Assembly (NCBI RefSeq): GCF_030766725.1
Contig: NZ_JARQWR010000002.1
Span: forward strand, 62,001-126,000
Length of the DNA stretch: 64,000 bases
Source: Flavobacterium aerium
Lineage (GTDB): Bacteria > Bacteroidota > Bacteroidia > Flavobacteriales > Flavobacteriaceae
Direction of reading: 5' to 3'
How positions within the stretch are numbered: the first letter of the stretch is position 1; every line of letters begins with the position of its first letter. The position numbers and the translations under genes were made by a program. The notes beneath the pieces are model-generated. The model ran no database searches. It was not told the DNA's origin and worked only from the letters and a program-made list of their open reading frames with translations. Of this stretch, positions 45,903 through 55,474 are shown piece by piece.

Positions 45903-48578
45903 ATGAAAAGAAAATTATGCGTATTGCTTTTTGCCGTTCTGCTATATTCAAGCAGTTATGGACAAGGAGACAAATTATGGTCGGCTTCAAATGAAGCTAG
46001 AGCTGCAGCTCTGAAAAAAATTGAGCGATCATCATCGCCAAACGATTACAAGGTTTTTAAATTAAATTTAGAATCTTTAAGAAACCAACTCGATGCGGCA
46101 CCACTACGTAGCGCTACAGCAGGGACCTCAAATGTCGTAGTTACATTTCCAGATGCACAAGGAAAATTAGAAGAATTCAGAGTAGTGGAAGCTTCTGTAA
46201 TGTCACCAGAATTACAAGCAAAATATCCAAATATTCGCTCATATGCTGGGCAAAGTATTAAAAATCCATCCCGAACAGTTCGTTTTAGTGTTTCTCCAGA
46301 AAAAGGGCTTAGTGCTTTATTTTTAGGAGGATCAGGCACAACAATTATTGATCCATACACGGTGAATGGCGATAATTATATTGTATTTGATAAAGCAAGT
46401 ACAGGAGCAAAACATTTTCAATGTAACACTAAAGAAGAAAAAGTATTACATGATGAAATGGAACGTAACTTGAATAATGGTCGTAATGCAGATGATAATA
46501 TCTTGAGAACATTTAAATTGGCAATGTCAGTTACTGGGGAGTATTCAACATTTCACGGTGGAACATTAGCTACAGTTAATGCTGCAATTGTGGCAACCTT
46601 AACGAGAGTAAATGGTCTTTATGAAAATGATTTCAATGTAAACATGGTATTAATACCAACGAATGATGCTGTTATTTTCTTAAATGCGGCTACAGATCCT
46701 TACGGTCCAAATGATAATAATTATAATGCTGAATTACAAACGGTAATGACAAATACTGTAGGACCAGCAAATTATGATATTGGACATTTAATGTCTGCTT
46801 ATGGAAATAATGGAAATGCAGGTTGTATTGGATGTGTATGCGACAATACATTTGATGAAGATGGAAATGGAAAAGGAAGTGGATTTACAACCAGTACATT
46901 CCCAATAGGAGATGCATTTGATATTGATTTCGTAGCACACGAAATGGGACATCAATTTGGTGCTTACCATACTTATACTTTTAGAAATGAGGGAACACAA
47001 GCGCTTTTAGAGCCGGGTAGTGGTACTACAATCATGGGATATGCAGGAATTACAGGACCAACTGACGTTCAGTCAAATAGTGATGCCTATTTTCATGCTT
47101 ATAGTATTTTCCAAGTATCTCAATACGTAAAAACATTATCATGTCCAGTACAAACTCCTACAGGAAATGCTACACCAGTAGTAAATGCAGGAGCTGACTT
47201 GACGTTACCTATCGGTACTGCATTCAAATTAACAGGTTCTGCAACAGATGCGAATGCAGCTGATGTATTAACCTATTGCTGGGAACAAATGAATGTAGGT
47301 GGAGCAACTACAACATATCCATCTATTACAGCTACAGCGGGTCCTAATTTCCGTTCGTTTACACCAACAACAAGCCCAACACGTTATTTTCCAAATTTTA
47401 GAGATGTAGTGTTAAATGGAGTAAACGGAAATCAATGGGAAAAAGTTCCTAATATTACACGTAATCTAGCATTCAGATTAACAGTAAGAGATAATAAATT
47501 AGGAGGAGCAAGTAACTCTAGCGATAATGTAGTTGTTTCTTTCAGTAATGTCTATGGACCATTTGAAGTAACATCACAAAATACAGCAGGTATTTCTTGG
47601 GTTTCAGGAACACAACAAACGATTACTTGGAATGTGAAAAATACTACTGCTTTGACAGGATCTACTAATGTAAATATTAAATTATCTACAGATAATGGAT
47701 TGACATTTCCTATTACATTGGCAGCAAATACGCCTAATGATGGAACGGAAACAATTACTGTACCTGCACAATCTGCAGCACAATGTAGAATCTTAATTGA
47801 GCCAACAGGAAATGTATATTATGCTGTAAATAGCAAAACATTCTCTATTGGATATACATTAGAAAATGTATGTGCAACTTATAGTAATGGAACAAGTACA
47901 CCTATTCCTGATGGAGCAGCAGGTGGACCTGGTCCAGTTTTAGCATCTACGATTAATGTACCAGATAACTTCCCAATTTCATCTATAAAAGTGAATGTGA
48001 ATGTTACACACTCTTATATTAGTGACTTAAATGTTTCTTTAATTCATCCAGATGGAACTAAAATCAGACTAGCAAAAAGTATGTGTGGTTCTAGAGTGAA
48101 TTTTAATGTAACATTTAAAGATGGAGCACCAGCAGTAGTTTGTGCAAGCCCAACAGTAGGTGAGTATAAACCATTAATGTCTCTCTCTGCATTGACAAAT
48201 AAACCATCTAATGGAAACTGGAGATTAGAGGTTCAAGATATTGAGCCAGGCGATAGTGGAAATTTAGTGTCTTGGAACATGGAAATTTGTCATCAAAATG
48301 CCGCAGTTCTTGGAACGAAAGAATTTGAATTAGAGAACTTTGCTCTATATCCAAATCCAAATAAAGGAAACTTTACAATTCAGTTTAATTCAGATGCTCA
48401 AAACAAAATTAATGTTGGAGTATATGATTTAAGAGGAAGAAAAGTTTTAGATAAAGTATATAACAATACAGGAATTTTCAACGAAAATATCCAATTGGAT
48501 AATATTCAATCGGGTGTGTATATGGTAACTGTTCAAGACGGTGCTAAAAAAGTTGTAAAGAAAATTGTTATTCAATAA
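45903..48578 (+). CDS. Second secreted reprolysin-like metalloprotease, paralogue of the previous gene
   Basis: An 891-residue protein with the same domain order as the gene at 42948: signal peptide (MKRKLCVLLFAVLLYSSSYG), propeptide, catalytic domain (HEMGHQFGAYHT, His 346, 350, 356), Met-turn GTTIMGYAG, Ig/PKD-like region, P-domain and T9SS sorting domain. The sorting domain and signal region are nearly identical in protein sequence to the paralogue but differ in many synonymous bases, so the duplication is not recent. It contains a short insert with DEDGNGKG (about residues 318-325) not found in the first copy, which looks like a calcium-binding loop. Confidence 0.92.
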   Translation: MKRKLCVLLFAVLLYSSSYGQGDKLWSASNEARAAALKKIERSSSPNDYKVFKLNLESLRNQLDAAPLRSATAGTSNVVVTFPDAQGKLEEFRVVEASVMSPELQAKYPNIRSYAGQSIKNPSRTVRFSVSPEKGLSALFLGGSGTTIIDPYTVNGDNYIVFDKASTGAKHFQCNTKEEKVLHDEMERNLNNGRNADDNILRTFKLAMSVTGEYSTFHGGTLATVNAAIVATLTRVNGLYENDFNVNMVLIPTNDAVIFLNAATDPYGPNDNNYNAELQTVMTNTVGPANYDIGHLMSAYGNNGNAGCIGCVCDNTFDEDGNGKGSGFTTSTFPIGDAFDIDFVAHEMGHQFGAYHTYTFRNEGTQALLEPGSGTTIMGYAGITGPTDVQSNSDAYFHAYSIFQVSQYVKTLSCPVQTPTGNATPVVNAGADLTLPIGTAFKLTGSATDANAADVLTYCWEQMNVGGATTTYPSITATAGPNFRSFTPTTSPTRYFPNFRDVVLNGVNGNQWEKVPNITRNLAFRLTVRDNKLGGASNSSDNVVVSFSNVYGPFEVTSQNTAGISWVSGTQQTITWNVKNTTALTGSTNVNIKLSTDNGLTFPITLAANTPNDGTETITVPAQSAAQCRILIEPTGNVYYAVNSKTFSIGYTLENVCATYSNGTSTPIPDGAAGGPGPVLASTINVPDNFPISSIKVNVNVTHSYISDLNVSLIHPDGTKIRLAKSMCGSRVNFNVTFKDGAPAVVCASPTVGEYKPLMSLSALTNKPSNGNWRLEVQDIEPGDSGNLVSWNMEICHQNAAVLGTKEFELENFALYPNPNKGNFTIQFNSDAQNKINVGVYDLRGRKVLDKVYNNTGIFNENIQLDNIQSGVYMVTVQDGAKKVVKKIVIQ

Positions 48579-48616
48579 ATAGGTCCCTATTCTCAATAGA
48601 ATAAGAATATAAAAAG

Positions 48617-48647
48617 AAACCCTGTTCATTTATTTGAACAGGGTTTT
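48617..48647 (+). terminator. Terminator of the second metalloprotease gene
   Basis: Stem AAACCCTGTTCA/TGAACAGGGTTT (48617-48628 with 48635-48646), six-base loop, then T. Nearly the same hairpin as that of ompA. Confidence 0.9.
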
Positions 48648-48648
48648 T

Positions 48649-48656
48649 TATATTTG
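48649..48656 (+). promoter_or_regulatory. -7 box of the hypothetical gene at 48679
   Basis: TATATTTG immediately after the terminator, 22 bases before the ATG. No TTG at the normal distance. Confidence 0.45.
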
Positions 48657-48678
48657 TGAAATTCATTTATAAATTACT

Positions 48679-49125
48679 ATGCGCAATCCTTATCCTATAG
48701 CTATTGGTGGCCTCTTTGCTGATCCAGAAGCCATTTTTTATATATCCCATCATATAAGTCGGATTATTCGTGAGCACTTAGAATGCAGGATAATAGATTC
48801 CGTTTGGTTTGATGAAAAATATGGAACGGATTCTTTTTTATCATTAAAAGACTCTAGTGTTCTAGGTCAATTAGATTTAGAAGTAAAAGGACCAGAAGTA
48901 TCAAAACGATATAAGGTGGTTAGTTATTCATTAAGAATGCCACATGATTTAATCAATTCAGATGTGACAAAATATGAAGTATATTTGACCTATCATGAAA
49001 GAGGTGTAGCAGAAATATTTGAAAATTTACAGATTAAATTATCGGAACAACTACATGATATTTATGAAAAAATTCGAATGGAAATTCAACAGCTACCACA
49101 AGATTTTCTGAATAATCCAGATTAA
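48679..49125 (+). CDS. Hypothetical protein
   Basis: A 148-residue soluble acidic protein (start MRNPYPIAIGGLFADPEAIF). No signal peptide, no membrane segment and no domain that I recognise. It has a -7 box and begins just downstream of the protease terminator. It ends four bases before the convergent DCC-family gene. Confidence 0.65.
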   Translation: MRNPYPIAIGGLFADPEAIFYISHHISRIIREHLECRIIDSVWFDEKYGTDSFLSLKDSSVLGQLDLEVKGPEVSKRYKVVSYSLRMPHDLINSDVTKYEVYLTYHERGVAEIFENLQIKLSEQLHDIYEKIRMEIQQLPQDFLNNPD

Positions 49126-49129
49126 ATAT

Positions 49130-49546
49130 TTATAGAAATTTAGATTTCAATTCTGGAGTTGGAATCATACAACTCTCTTGTTTTCCATACCATTTATAAC
49201 GGTTTTTGGCAATAAAGTCATAAACACTATTTTTAATAAAAGGAGGTACAAATTGAAACAAGGATATTACAGAAACAATTCCTCCTAAATACTTAGCAAT
49301 ACGCATGGCAGCATCTGCTTTGATAAAATAAGCTTTATTAGGCTCATATAAAATGATAGAATCAATACTTTTAGAATCGATACCTAAGTAATTGATGACT
49401 TCTTGTCCTAAATCGGATTGGAGAGAGACAAATCGAAATTGATCTGTTTTATCATGTTTAATAACATACTGAATGGCAGAGTTGCATAAATTACAAACTC
49501 CGTCAAATAATATTATCTTTTTATCTAAAGGTAAGAGGTTTATCAT
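49130..49546 (-). CDS. DCC-family thiol-disulfide oxidoreductase-like protein (DUF393)
   Basis: A 138-residue member of the DCC (DUF393) family, recognised by the N-terminal signature ILFDGVCNLCNSAIQYV (DGVCNLC, the CxxC at residues about 17-20), then FRFVSLQSDLGQEV. The family has a thioredoxin-like fold, but its physiological role is poorly known. The start is two bases after the mutS2 stop, so it is co-transcribed downstream of mutS2. Confidence 0.88.
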   Translation of the reverse strand: MINLLPLDKKIILFDGVCNLCNSAIQYVIKHDKTDQFRFVSLQSDLGQEVINYLGIDSKSIDSIILYEPNKAYFIKADAAMRIAKYLGGIVSVISLFQFVPPFIKNSVYDFIAKNRYKWYGKQESCMIPTPELKSKFL

Positions 49547-49548
49547 TA

Positions 49549-51720
49549 TTATTTTTTTGCTTCAACAAGTTCTAATGCATCCAAATTTACTTTAGACGTA
49601 AAGATACCATAGTTTACTGTTGCTTTGTTTTTTTCAATGTTATCAAGGGTACCAACAGCTTTACCATCCAACATACGTACACGATCACCAACTTTGAGAA
49701 TTGCTTTTGGTTTATCTGCGAGTTGTTTGATTGCTTTGATTTTCTTTTCTTTTTTCTCTTGTCGAATTTCTTCCACAATAACCGATACTTCTTGTATGAT
49801 TTCTTTCTGTTTGACTTCTTTGGCTTTATTCTCTTTTGCGGTAACTTTCTTGCGTTTAGAGTTTTCTATTTCAACAACTTTTAGAAATTCACCAATTAAG
49901 TCTTTCTTGTTTTTAGAATTAAAATAACGCTCAGATAAATCATCAATTTTTTGTCCTAAATAGATTAAACGTTGGTTGGCATCATATAATTCTTGATAGC
50001 TTTCCAGTTTTTGTTGGATTTTAGTATTGATGTTTTCCATCTTTTTGCCTTCTTCCCGTGCTTTACTTTCTTCTTCTTTCAGGGTTTGAGAGGTTTTTTC
50101 CATTTTAGAACGCTCCTTTTGCAGTGTTGCAATAGTTTTATCAAAACGAACTTTTCCTTTCTCAATTTTCTTTTTTGCACGATTAATTAAACCAAAAGGA
50201 ATTCCGTTTTTTTGAGCCACCTCAAATGTAAAGGAACTACCAGCTTGCCCAAGAATCAATTGATACATAGGTTCTAATGATTTCTCATCAAAAAGCATAT
50301 TTGCATTGGTTGCATAAGGCAATTCATTGGCTAAAATTTTCAAATTAGAATAATGTGTAGTAATAATTCCAAAGGCTTCACGATGGTAAAATTCCTCTAA
50401 AAATATTTCTGCCAGTGCACCTCCTAATTCGGGATCTGAACCGGTACCAAATTCATCAATTAAAAACATGGTTTTATTATTACATTTTTTCAAAAAGTAA
50501 TTCATGTTTTTCAATCGGGAACTATAAGTACTCAAATGATTTTCAATAGATTGATTGTCTCCAATATCAGTCATGATACGGTCAAACAAAAAGGTTTCAC
50601 TACGTTCATGTACAGGAATCAGTATACCACTTTGCAACATCAATTGCAATAATCCAATCGTTTTTAAGGTAATACTTTTACCCCCTGCATTAGGTCCAGA
50701 GATTACAATCACTCGGTTTTCCTGATGTAATTCTATCGTTTGAGGATAAGTAGGCTGATTCTTTTTCTTATTGTTTAATAATAAAATAGGGTGGAAGGCT
50801 TCTCTAAAATAGAGTCTTCGTTCTTGTGTTATATGTGGTAAAATACCATTGATTTTGTTAGCATATTTTGCTTTAGCTGCGATAACATCAATATCAGTTA
50901 AAAATTCCTGATACGAAATGAAAAGATCAACGTGAGGACGAATAAAATTGGTCAGTTGTTTTAAAATACGGGTAATTTCTTCTTTCTCTTCGTATTCTAA
51001 ATTATTAAGCTCTCTAGAATATCGTAAGGTTGCTTCAGGTTCAACATAAGTAATGCTACCCGTTTTTGAGTTTCCTAGAATGGAACCTTTTACTTTTTTT
51101 CGGTACATGGCTAATACTGCCAAAACACGACGGTTCTCTACAATACTTTCGCGAATATCATCCAAATAACCTAAGCCATTATACATACTTAGCGCTTGTA
51201 CAAAACTCTGGTTAATTTTACCCTTTACCAGATTAATTTCACGGCGGATACTTTGTAAATTAGGAGAAGCATTATCTTTAATTTCGCCATATTTGTCTAC
51301 AATTTCATCAATCTTAGAAATGACTTCTTTGTTGTAAACAACTTCCGAAGACCGAAGGTGTAGTTTTGGATAATAATCAAAGAATTTTTTTAAGAATAAA
51401 AGTAGAACATTAGTGGTTTCTGAAAGTGTAGCAATTTTTCTAAAACTACCCGTTTCTAAGAAACTATCTTCAATTTTTAAAAATTTAATTTCATGCGTAA
51501 TGGCATCAAAACTATGATTTGGAATAGCATTATTGTTTTCAAGAGAAGAAACATATTCAGAAGTCTGAAGTAAAGCATCCATTAATGTTTCTTCAGTAGG
51601 AAATGGAATAATCTCCAGTGCTTTTTGTTTGCCCAGCTCCGTATTACAAATTGCGGAAATAGTTTCCAGCACTGTAGCGAATTCTAGGTCTTGTAAAGAT
51701 TTATTGGTAATATTAATCAT
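49549..51720 (-). CDS. mutS2: MutS2-type ATPase, lacking the Smr domain
   Basis: A 723-residue MutS2, an ATPase that acts on branched DNA or collided ribosomes. The lever and clamp region is in residues 1-310; the ATPase core has GPNAGGKSITLKTIGLLQLM, split as GPNAGGKSITLKTIG, MTDIGDNQSIENHLSTYSSR, and LIDEFGTGSDPELGGALAEI (shown as LIDEFGTGSDPELGG), followed by a coiled coil of charged residues (about 520-640) and a KOW-like end (KVGDRVRMLDGKAVGTL). The protein ends there, without the Smr nuclease domain found in the Bacillus homologue. A minus-strand box TATTTTTG lies at 51744-51751. Confidence 0.92.
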   Translation of the reverse strand: MINITNKSLQDLEFATVLETISAICNTELGKQKALEIIPFPTEETLMDALLQTSEYVSSLENNNAIPNHSFDAITHEIKFLKIEDSFLETGSFRKIATLSETTNVLLLFLKKFFDYYPKLHLRSSEVVYNKEVISKIDEIVDKYGEIKDNASPNLQSIRREINLVKGKINQSFVQALSMYNGLGYLDDIRESIVENRRVLAVLAMYRKKVKGSILGNSKTGSITYVEPEATLRYSRELNNLEYEEKEEITRILKQLTNFIRPHVDLFISYQEFLTDIDVIAAKAKYANKINGILPHITQERRLYFREAFHPILLLNNKKKNQPTYPQTIELHQENRVIVISGPNAGGKSITLKTIGLLQLMLQSGILIPVHERSETFLFDRIMTDIGDNQSIENHLSTYSSRLKNMNYFLKKCNNKTMFLIDEFGTGSDPELGGALAEIFLEEFYHREAFGIITTHYSNLKILANELPYATNANMLFDEKSLEPMYQLILGQAGSSFTFEVAQKNGIPFGLINRAKKKIEKGKVRFDKTIATLQKERSKMEKTSQTLKEEESKAREEGKKMENINTKIQQKLESYQELYDANQRLIYLGQKIDDLSERYFNSKNKKDLIGEFLKVVEIENSKRKKVTAKENKAKEVKQKEIIQEVSVIVEEIRQEKKEKKIKAIKQLADKPKAILKVGDRVRMLDGKAVGTLDNIEKNKATVNYGIFTSKVNLDALELVEAKK

Positions 51721-51885
51721 TTGAATGTATGCAATTTTGAATACAAAAATACGGAAAAGTTAGTGACATACAGCAGGGAAGAGTATAAAGCACTTTTTTA
51801 ACAAATCACTTGAAATTCTTGTGTGCTTATTCGGTTTAAGCGATTATTTTTTTAACTTCGTTTTTAGTAATAATTAGCTCATAGA

Positions 51886-52836
51886 ATGAGAATAGAAATC
51901 CTTTATTTAGATCATAAATCCAAAAATACAATAGCATTAAGTAATTTTTTAAACTATAACTTAATTGAGATAGACCACGGAACTACTTTCAATGCTGTAT
52001 TTATTACATTAATTAATAATCCTAAAAAAACTCAAAAATTCAAAAGACGTTTTTTGTATAAAAAATACGCAGATATTGCAATTCCTGTTTATTCTGATTA
52101 TGACGATGAATTGAGTGTAGAAAATTTCCAAAAAGAATTTGAGTTTCTTGAAAGCTGTCTGCATTTGGTTCATGAAATAGAAGTAACACCCTTTGATTTT
52201 GATGAAGATTTGTTGCGTAAAGATTTAGAAGAATTAAAGAAAAGAATACCTAAGACAGAAGAAGAGCTGAATTATTGGTTGGATGAAAAAGAAGAACTGA
52301 GAGATCAAATTGTTGTAAAATATGTGAATGGCAAAATAAATCAGCGTAGAAAAAAACCAAAAGAATTGGTTAAACTACTTGGTGGTTTTCGAATTTATGA
52401 CAAAAAAGACAATGTCCTTTTAAGACCTTATTTTAATTTATATTGTGATATTCTATCTCATTTTAAAAAGAAAATAAAGATTTTTACACCAGGATATAAC
52501 GAAATTTACTTTAGTTTTTCGGATCAGCTTGACGATGCTAAAACGGAATTTCCTTTGGAAGACTGGCATCAATATACCTATGCAGTTTTGGATTACAATT
52601 TGTTTTCAACCTCAAGTGAAGAAGGCAGATTTAACCTGCTGTATACATCGATAGCAGAAGCTTTACAAGGTATAGCAGAAATTGATGGATTGGATATAAT
52701 AGTAATAAATTCCCTCTTGACAGCATTGCAGAATGAAATTGCATTGATTCTAAAGACGAATGATTCGAAAGGAATTGCTGACGTTCTGGAATCCAGAAAG
52801 TACAATGAAAGAATACAAATGAATAGAAAAAAATAA
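51886..52836 (+). CDS. Hypothetical protein in operon with ung
   Basis: A 316-residue soluble protein (start MRIEILYLDHKSKNTIALSNF) with a highly charged middle helix (about residues 110-145, rich in E, K and L). No known domain is apparent. It ends 21 bases before the uracil-DNA glycosylase gene, so it is probably co-transcribed with it. Confidence 0.65.
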   Translation: MRIEILYLDHKSKNTIALSNFLNYNLIEIDHGTTFNAVFITLINNPKKTQKFKRRFLYKKYADIAIPVYSDYDDELSVENFQKEFEFLESCLHLVHEIEVTPFDFDEDLLRKDLEELKKRIPKTEEELNYWLDEKEELRDQIVVKYVNGKINQRRKKPKELVKLLGGFRIYDKKDNVLLRPYFNLYCDILSHFKKKIKIFTPGYNEIYFSFSDQLDDAKTEFPLEDWHQYTYAVLDYNLFSTSSEEGRFNLLYTSIAEALQGIAEIDGLDIIVINSLLTALQNEIALILKTNDSKGIADVLESRKYNERIQMNRKK

Positions 52837-52857
52837 ATAGGTCGTAAAAATAAAAAG

Positions 52858-53523
52858 ATGAAAATTCAATGGGATAATGCTTGGGGGAATCAATTAAAAA
52901 CGGAAATTCAAAAACCCTATTTTCAGGATTTAATGAGTTTTGTCGATACCGCATACGAAGAAAACAGATGCTATCCGCCCAAGGAGTTGATTTTTTCAGC
53001 ATTCGATTATTGCAGTTTTGAAAACTTAAAGGTGGTACTTATTGGACAAGACCCTTATCACGGATTAGGACAGGCCAATGGGTTGAGTTTTTCGGTAAAT
53101 GATGGTGTTACATTTCCACCCTCTTTAAGGAATATTTTTAAAGAATTAGAAAATGATTTAGAAATTCCAATTGCTATTTCAGGAAATCTAGAACGTTGGG
53201 CAAAACAAGGTGTATTGATGCTAAATGCCACTCTAACAGTTCAAGAAGGTAAAGCAGGAAGCCATCAAAAGAAAGGATGGGAAACTTTTACAGATGCAAT
53301 TATTCAAAAAATTTCCGATGAAAAAGAAGATGTAATCTTTTTACTTTGGGGTAATTATGCGAAAAAGAAAGGGGCAAAAATTAATAGAGAAAAACATTAT
53401 GTTTTAGAATCCGGGCATCCATCTCCAATGAGTGCAAACCAAGGGTTTTGGTTTGGTAACAAACACTTTAGTCAAGTGAATTCAAGATTAAAAAAGTTAG
53501 GGAAATCAGAGATAGAATGGTAG
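52858..53523 (+). CDS. ung: Uracil-DNA glycosylase, family 1
   Basis: Removes uracil from DNA in base-excision repair. The 221 residues include the catalytic loop VLIGQDPYHGLGQANGLSFS (Asp in GQDPYHG, about residues 61-67) and the DNA-intercalation loop SGHPSPMSANQGF. Normal length. Its stop codon is seven bases from the stop of the convergent transglutaminase gene, and no terminator is visible between them. Confidence 0.97.
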   Translation: MKIQWDNAWGNQLKTEIQKPYFQDLMSFVDTAYEENRCYPPKELIFSAFDYCSFENLKVVLIGQDPYHGLGQANGLSFSVNDGVTFPPSLRNIFKELENDLEIPIAISGNLERWAKQGVLMLNATLTVQEGKAGSHQKKGWETFTDAIIQKISDEKEDVIFLLWGNYAKKKGAKINREKHYVLESGHPSPMSANQGFWFGNKHFSQVNSRLKKLGKSEIEW

Positions 53524-53530
53524 TAAACAG

Positions 53531-54463
53531 TTAGTTTAAGGTCAATGCACCCAAGATTTCTTCGGACATAAATGGCCCACCAGGATACGTTGCAGTATAA
53601 TCTAAATTAAGCCAGACTTGTCCACGCTCATCAATATGATAATGTACATCTTTGCCTTTACTTTCTTCTACAAATAAGACTTCTTTTATCAGGTAGTTGA
53701 TCGTTTCAAGGTCACTTTTATCTCCAATCAACATTTCCGGATATAGATGTCCTCCCGTATGAATAATACGAGGAGTAGTTCCAATCGCTTTAATACAGGC
53801 AGCCATTAAGATAGCATGATCATCACAATCACCTGAGAAATGAATTAAAGATTCGCTGGCACGAGCAATATACTCCCTTCCTTTAGGATCGTTTACATAA
53901 TTCCAGTTATTTCGAATTTCTTTGAAAATAGCAAAACTCTGTATGATTCTACGGTATTTATGATATCCCTTTACATCTCTAAAATGCTTTGTAGTGGCCA
54001 TCAGGGCGAAATTTCGAACTTTCGGATTCTCAAATTCTACGGCATCAATAATTTTAGACTTATTAGGGAAAGGTAATAGTCTAGAAATGATGATATCCTG
54101 CGGATTAGGATCATCAGCCATGGTATAGACCATCGATCTGTAATCTTCATAAACACTGGAAAAACCATAACTGCCAAATATTGTCCCGTAAAACAAAGCG
54201 ATTAAGTATAAACCAATACAAATAATAATTATGGTTCGAAGTAATCGTAGTACGAGCTGTATAATCGCAACAATTGCTATAAATAAAAGGATACGATCAA
54301 TATGAAATGGCAAATCGGGATCAATGACGTTCTGATGTACAATGATAAAAACAGGTACAGCAATAAGAATATTTAAAACCAAAATAATAACATTATCCCA
54401 TGGTTTTTTAACCTGGAGTTTTGCCTTTATTTTTTGAAAAGTTATTTTTTTGGTTTCTGTCAT
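53531..54463 (-). CDS. Transglutaminase-like membrane protein
   Basis: A 310-residue protein with two or three membrane segments at the N-terminus (about residues 23-45 and 55-100) and an extracytoplasmic transglutaminase-like domain. The catalytic Cys is in FSGDCDDHAILMAACIKAIG and the His in IIHTGGHLYPEM, followed by Asp-containing WLNLDYTATYPGG near the end. It may cleave or crosslink a peptide or cell-wall substrate. It sits 31 bases after the solute-binding-fold gene. Confidence 0.75.
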   Translation of the reverse strand: MTETKKITFQKIKAKLQVKKPWDNVIILVLNILIAVPVFIIVHQNVIDPDLPFHIDRILLFIAIVAIIQLVLRLLRTIIIICIGLYLIALFYGTIFGSYGFSSVYEDYRSMVYTMADDPNPQDIIISRLLPFPNKSKIIDAVEFENPKVRNFALMATTKHFRDVKGYHKYRRIIQSFAIFKEIRNNWNYVNDPKGREYIARASESLIHFSGDCDDHAILMAACIKAIGTTPRIIHTGGHLYPEMLIGDKSDLETINYLIKEVLFVEESKGKDVHYHIDERGQVWLNLDYTATYPGGPFMSEEILGALTLN

Positions 54464-54494
54464 GTTGACCTATAGCGGAATAGATTCCATTGTT

Positions 54495-55340
54495 TTATTT
54501 TGCGATTTCTTCGAAAGCAATTGTTTTATCGATAATGTTTAATTCAAACAATTGTTTTTGAATTTCTTCTAAATCCTTTTTTGATAATTGTTTTTGTGAC
54601 CAATGGGTTAAAGATAACCATTCTTGTATATCTTCTCTCTTTTGATGGAATCGTTCTGATAATGTTTGATCAATATTCGGAATATTTTTGAATGTAGCAG
54701 TCGCTTGATTAATTACTTCTAAAATAGTTTGTATAGCTTCAGGGTTTGAATCTAAAAACTCATTGCGAACTGCTATAACAAAGCAAGGCCATGGAGTAGG
54801 ACAATCATCAACTCTACGGAAAATACCTTTATCTACAATTGGTTTTGTCATGAAGCGTTCCCACATAAAATAATCGGCAGTACCATTACTCAATGCCTCA
54901 ACCGCTCCATCCAATGTATTAATGATTTCAAATTGAAGGTTTTGGGTATCCCAACCTTGATTTTTAGCATTAATAATAGCCATTAAATGAGAACCAGAGC
55001 CATAACGGCTAATCGCTACTTTTTTATGTTCTAAATCAGATAAATTTTTATAATTGCTTTTTGCATCAACATGAATGCCCCAAATCAATGGAGATTGAAC
55101 GTAAACTTGTACGATAGAAGATTGATTTCCACCCACAATATCTTTGACAATCCCTTCGGTTAATATAATCGCAATATCCGTTTCTTGATTGCGGAGCATT
55201 TGACACATTTTGCCTGTACCCTCCGGCACATCAGTCCATTCAAGATTAATTCCTTTGGCTGTAAATTCTCCATTTTCAATACATATATGCCAAGGCAAGT
55301 TGAAATGTTCTGGAACACCAACTATTTTTATATTCTTCAT
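54495..55340 (-). CDS. Solute-binding-fold protein without signal peptide
   Basis: A 281-residue protein with the type II periplasmic-binding-protein pattern (KIVGVPEHFNLPWHICIENGEFTAKGI, seen in GVPEHFNLPWHICIENGEF; LSDLEHKKVAISRYGSGSHL; DYFMWERFMTKPIVD). It has no signal peptide and no ABC permease or ATPase nearby, so it is likely cytosolic. It is reminiscent of NMT1/THI5-like and of soluble PBP-like proteins of unknown role found also outside bacteria. The ligand is unknown. Gene order on this strand: MocR regulator, this gene, transglutaminase. Confidence 0.7.
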   Translation of the reverse strand: MKNIKIVGVPEHFNLPWHICIENGEFTAKGINLEWTDVPEGTGKMCQMLRNQETDIAIILTEGIVKDIVGGNQSSIVQVYVQSPLIWGIHVDAKSNYKNLSDLEHKKVAISRYGSGSHLMAIINAKNQGWDTQNLQFEIINTLDGAVEALSNGTADYFMWERFMTKPIVDKGIFRRVDDCPTPWPCFVIAVRNEFLDSNPEAIQTILEVINQATATFKNIPNIDQTLSERFHQKREDIQEWLSLTHWSQKQLSKKDLEEIQKQLFELNIIDKTIAFEEIAK

Positions 55341-55474
55341 CTTTATCCAAAATTTTAGGAGTTAAAGGTACTAACTGAAAAATTTATTTCTATAAAAATG
55401 TATAAATATTAATCAAATTTTGTGAATTTTTTTTATAACAGGTAAGACATCATATTTGTATTGCTAGATATAAT

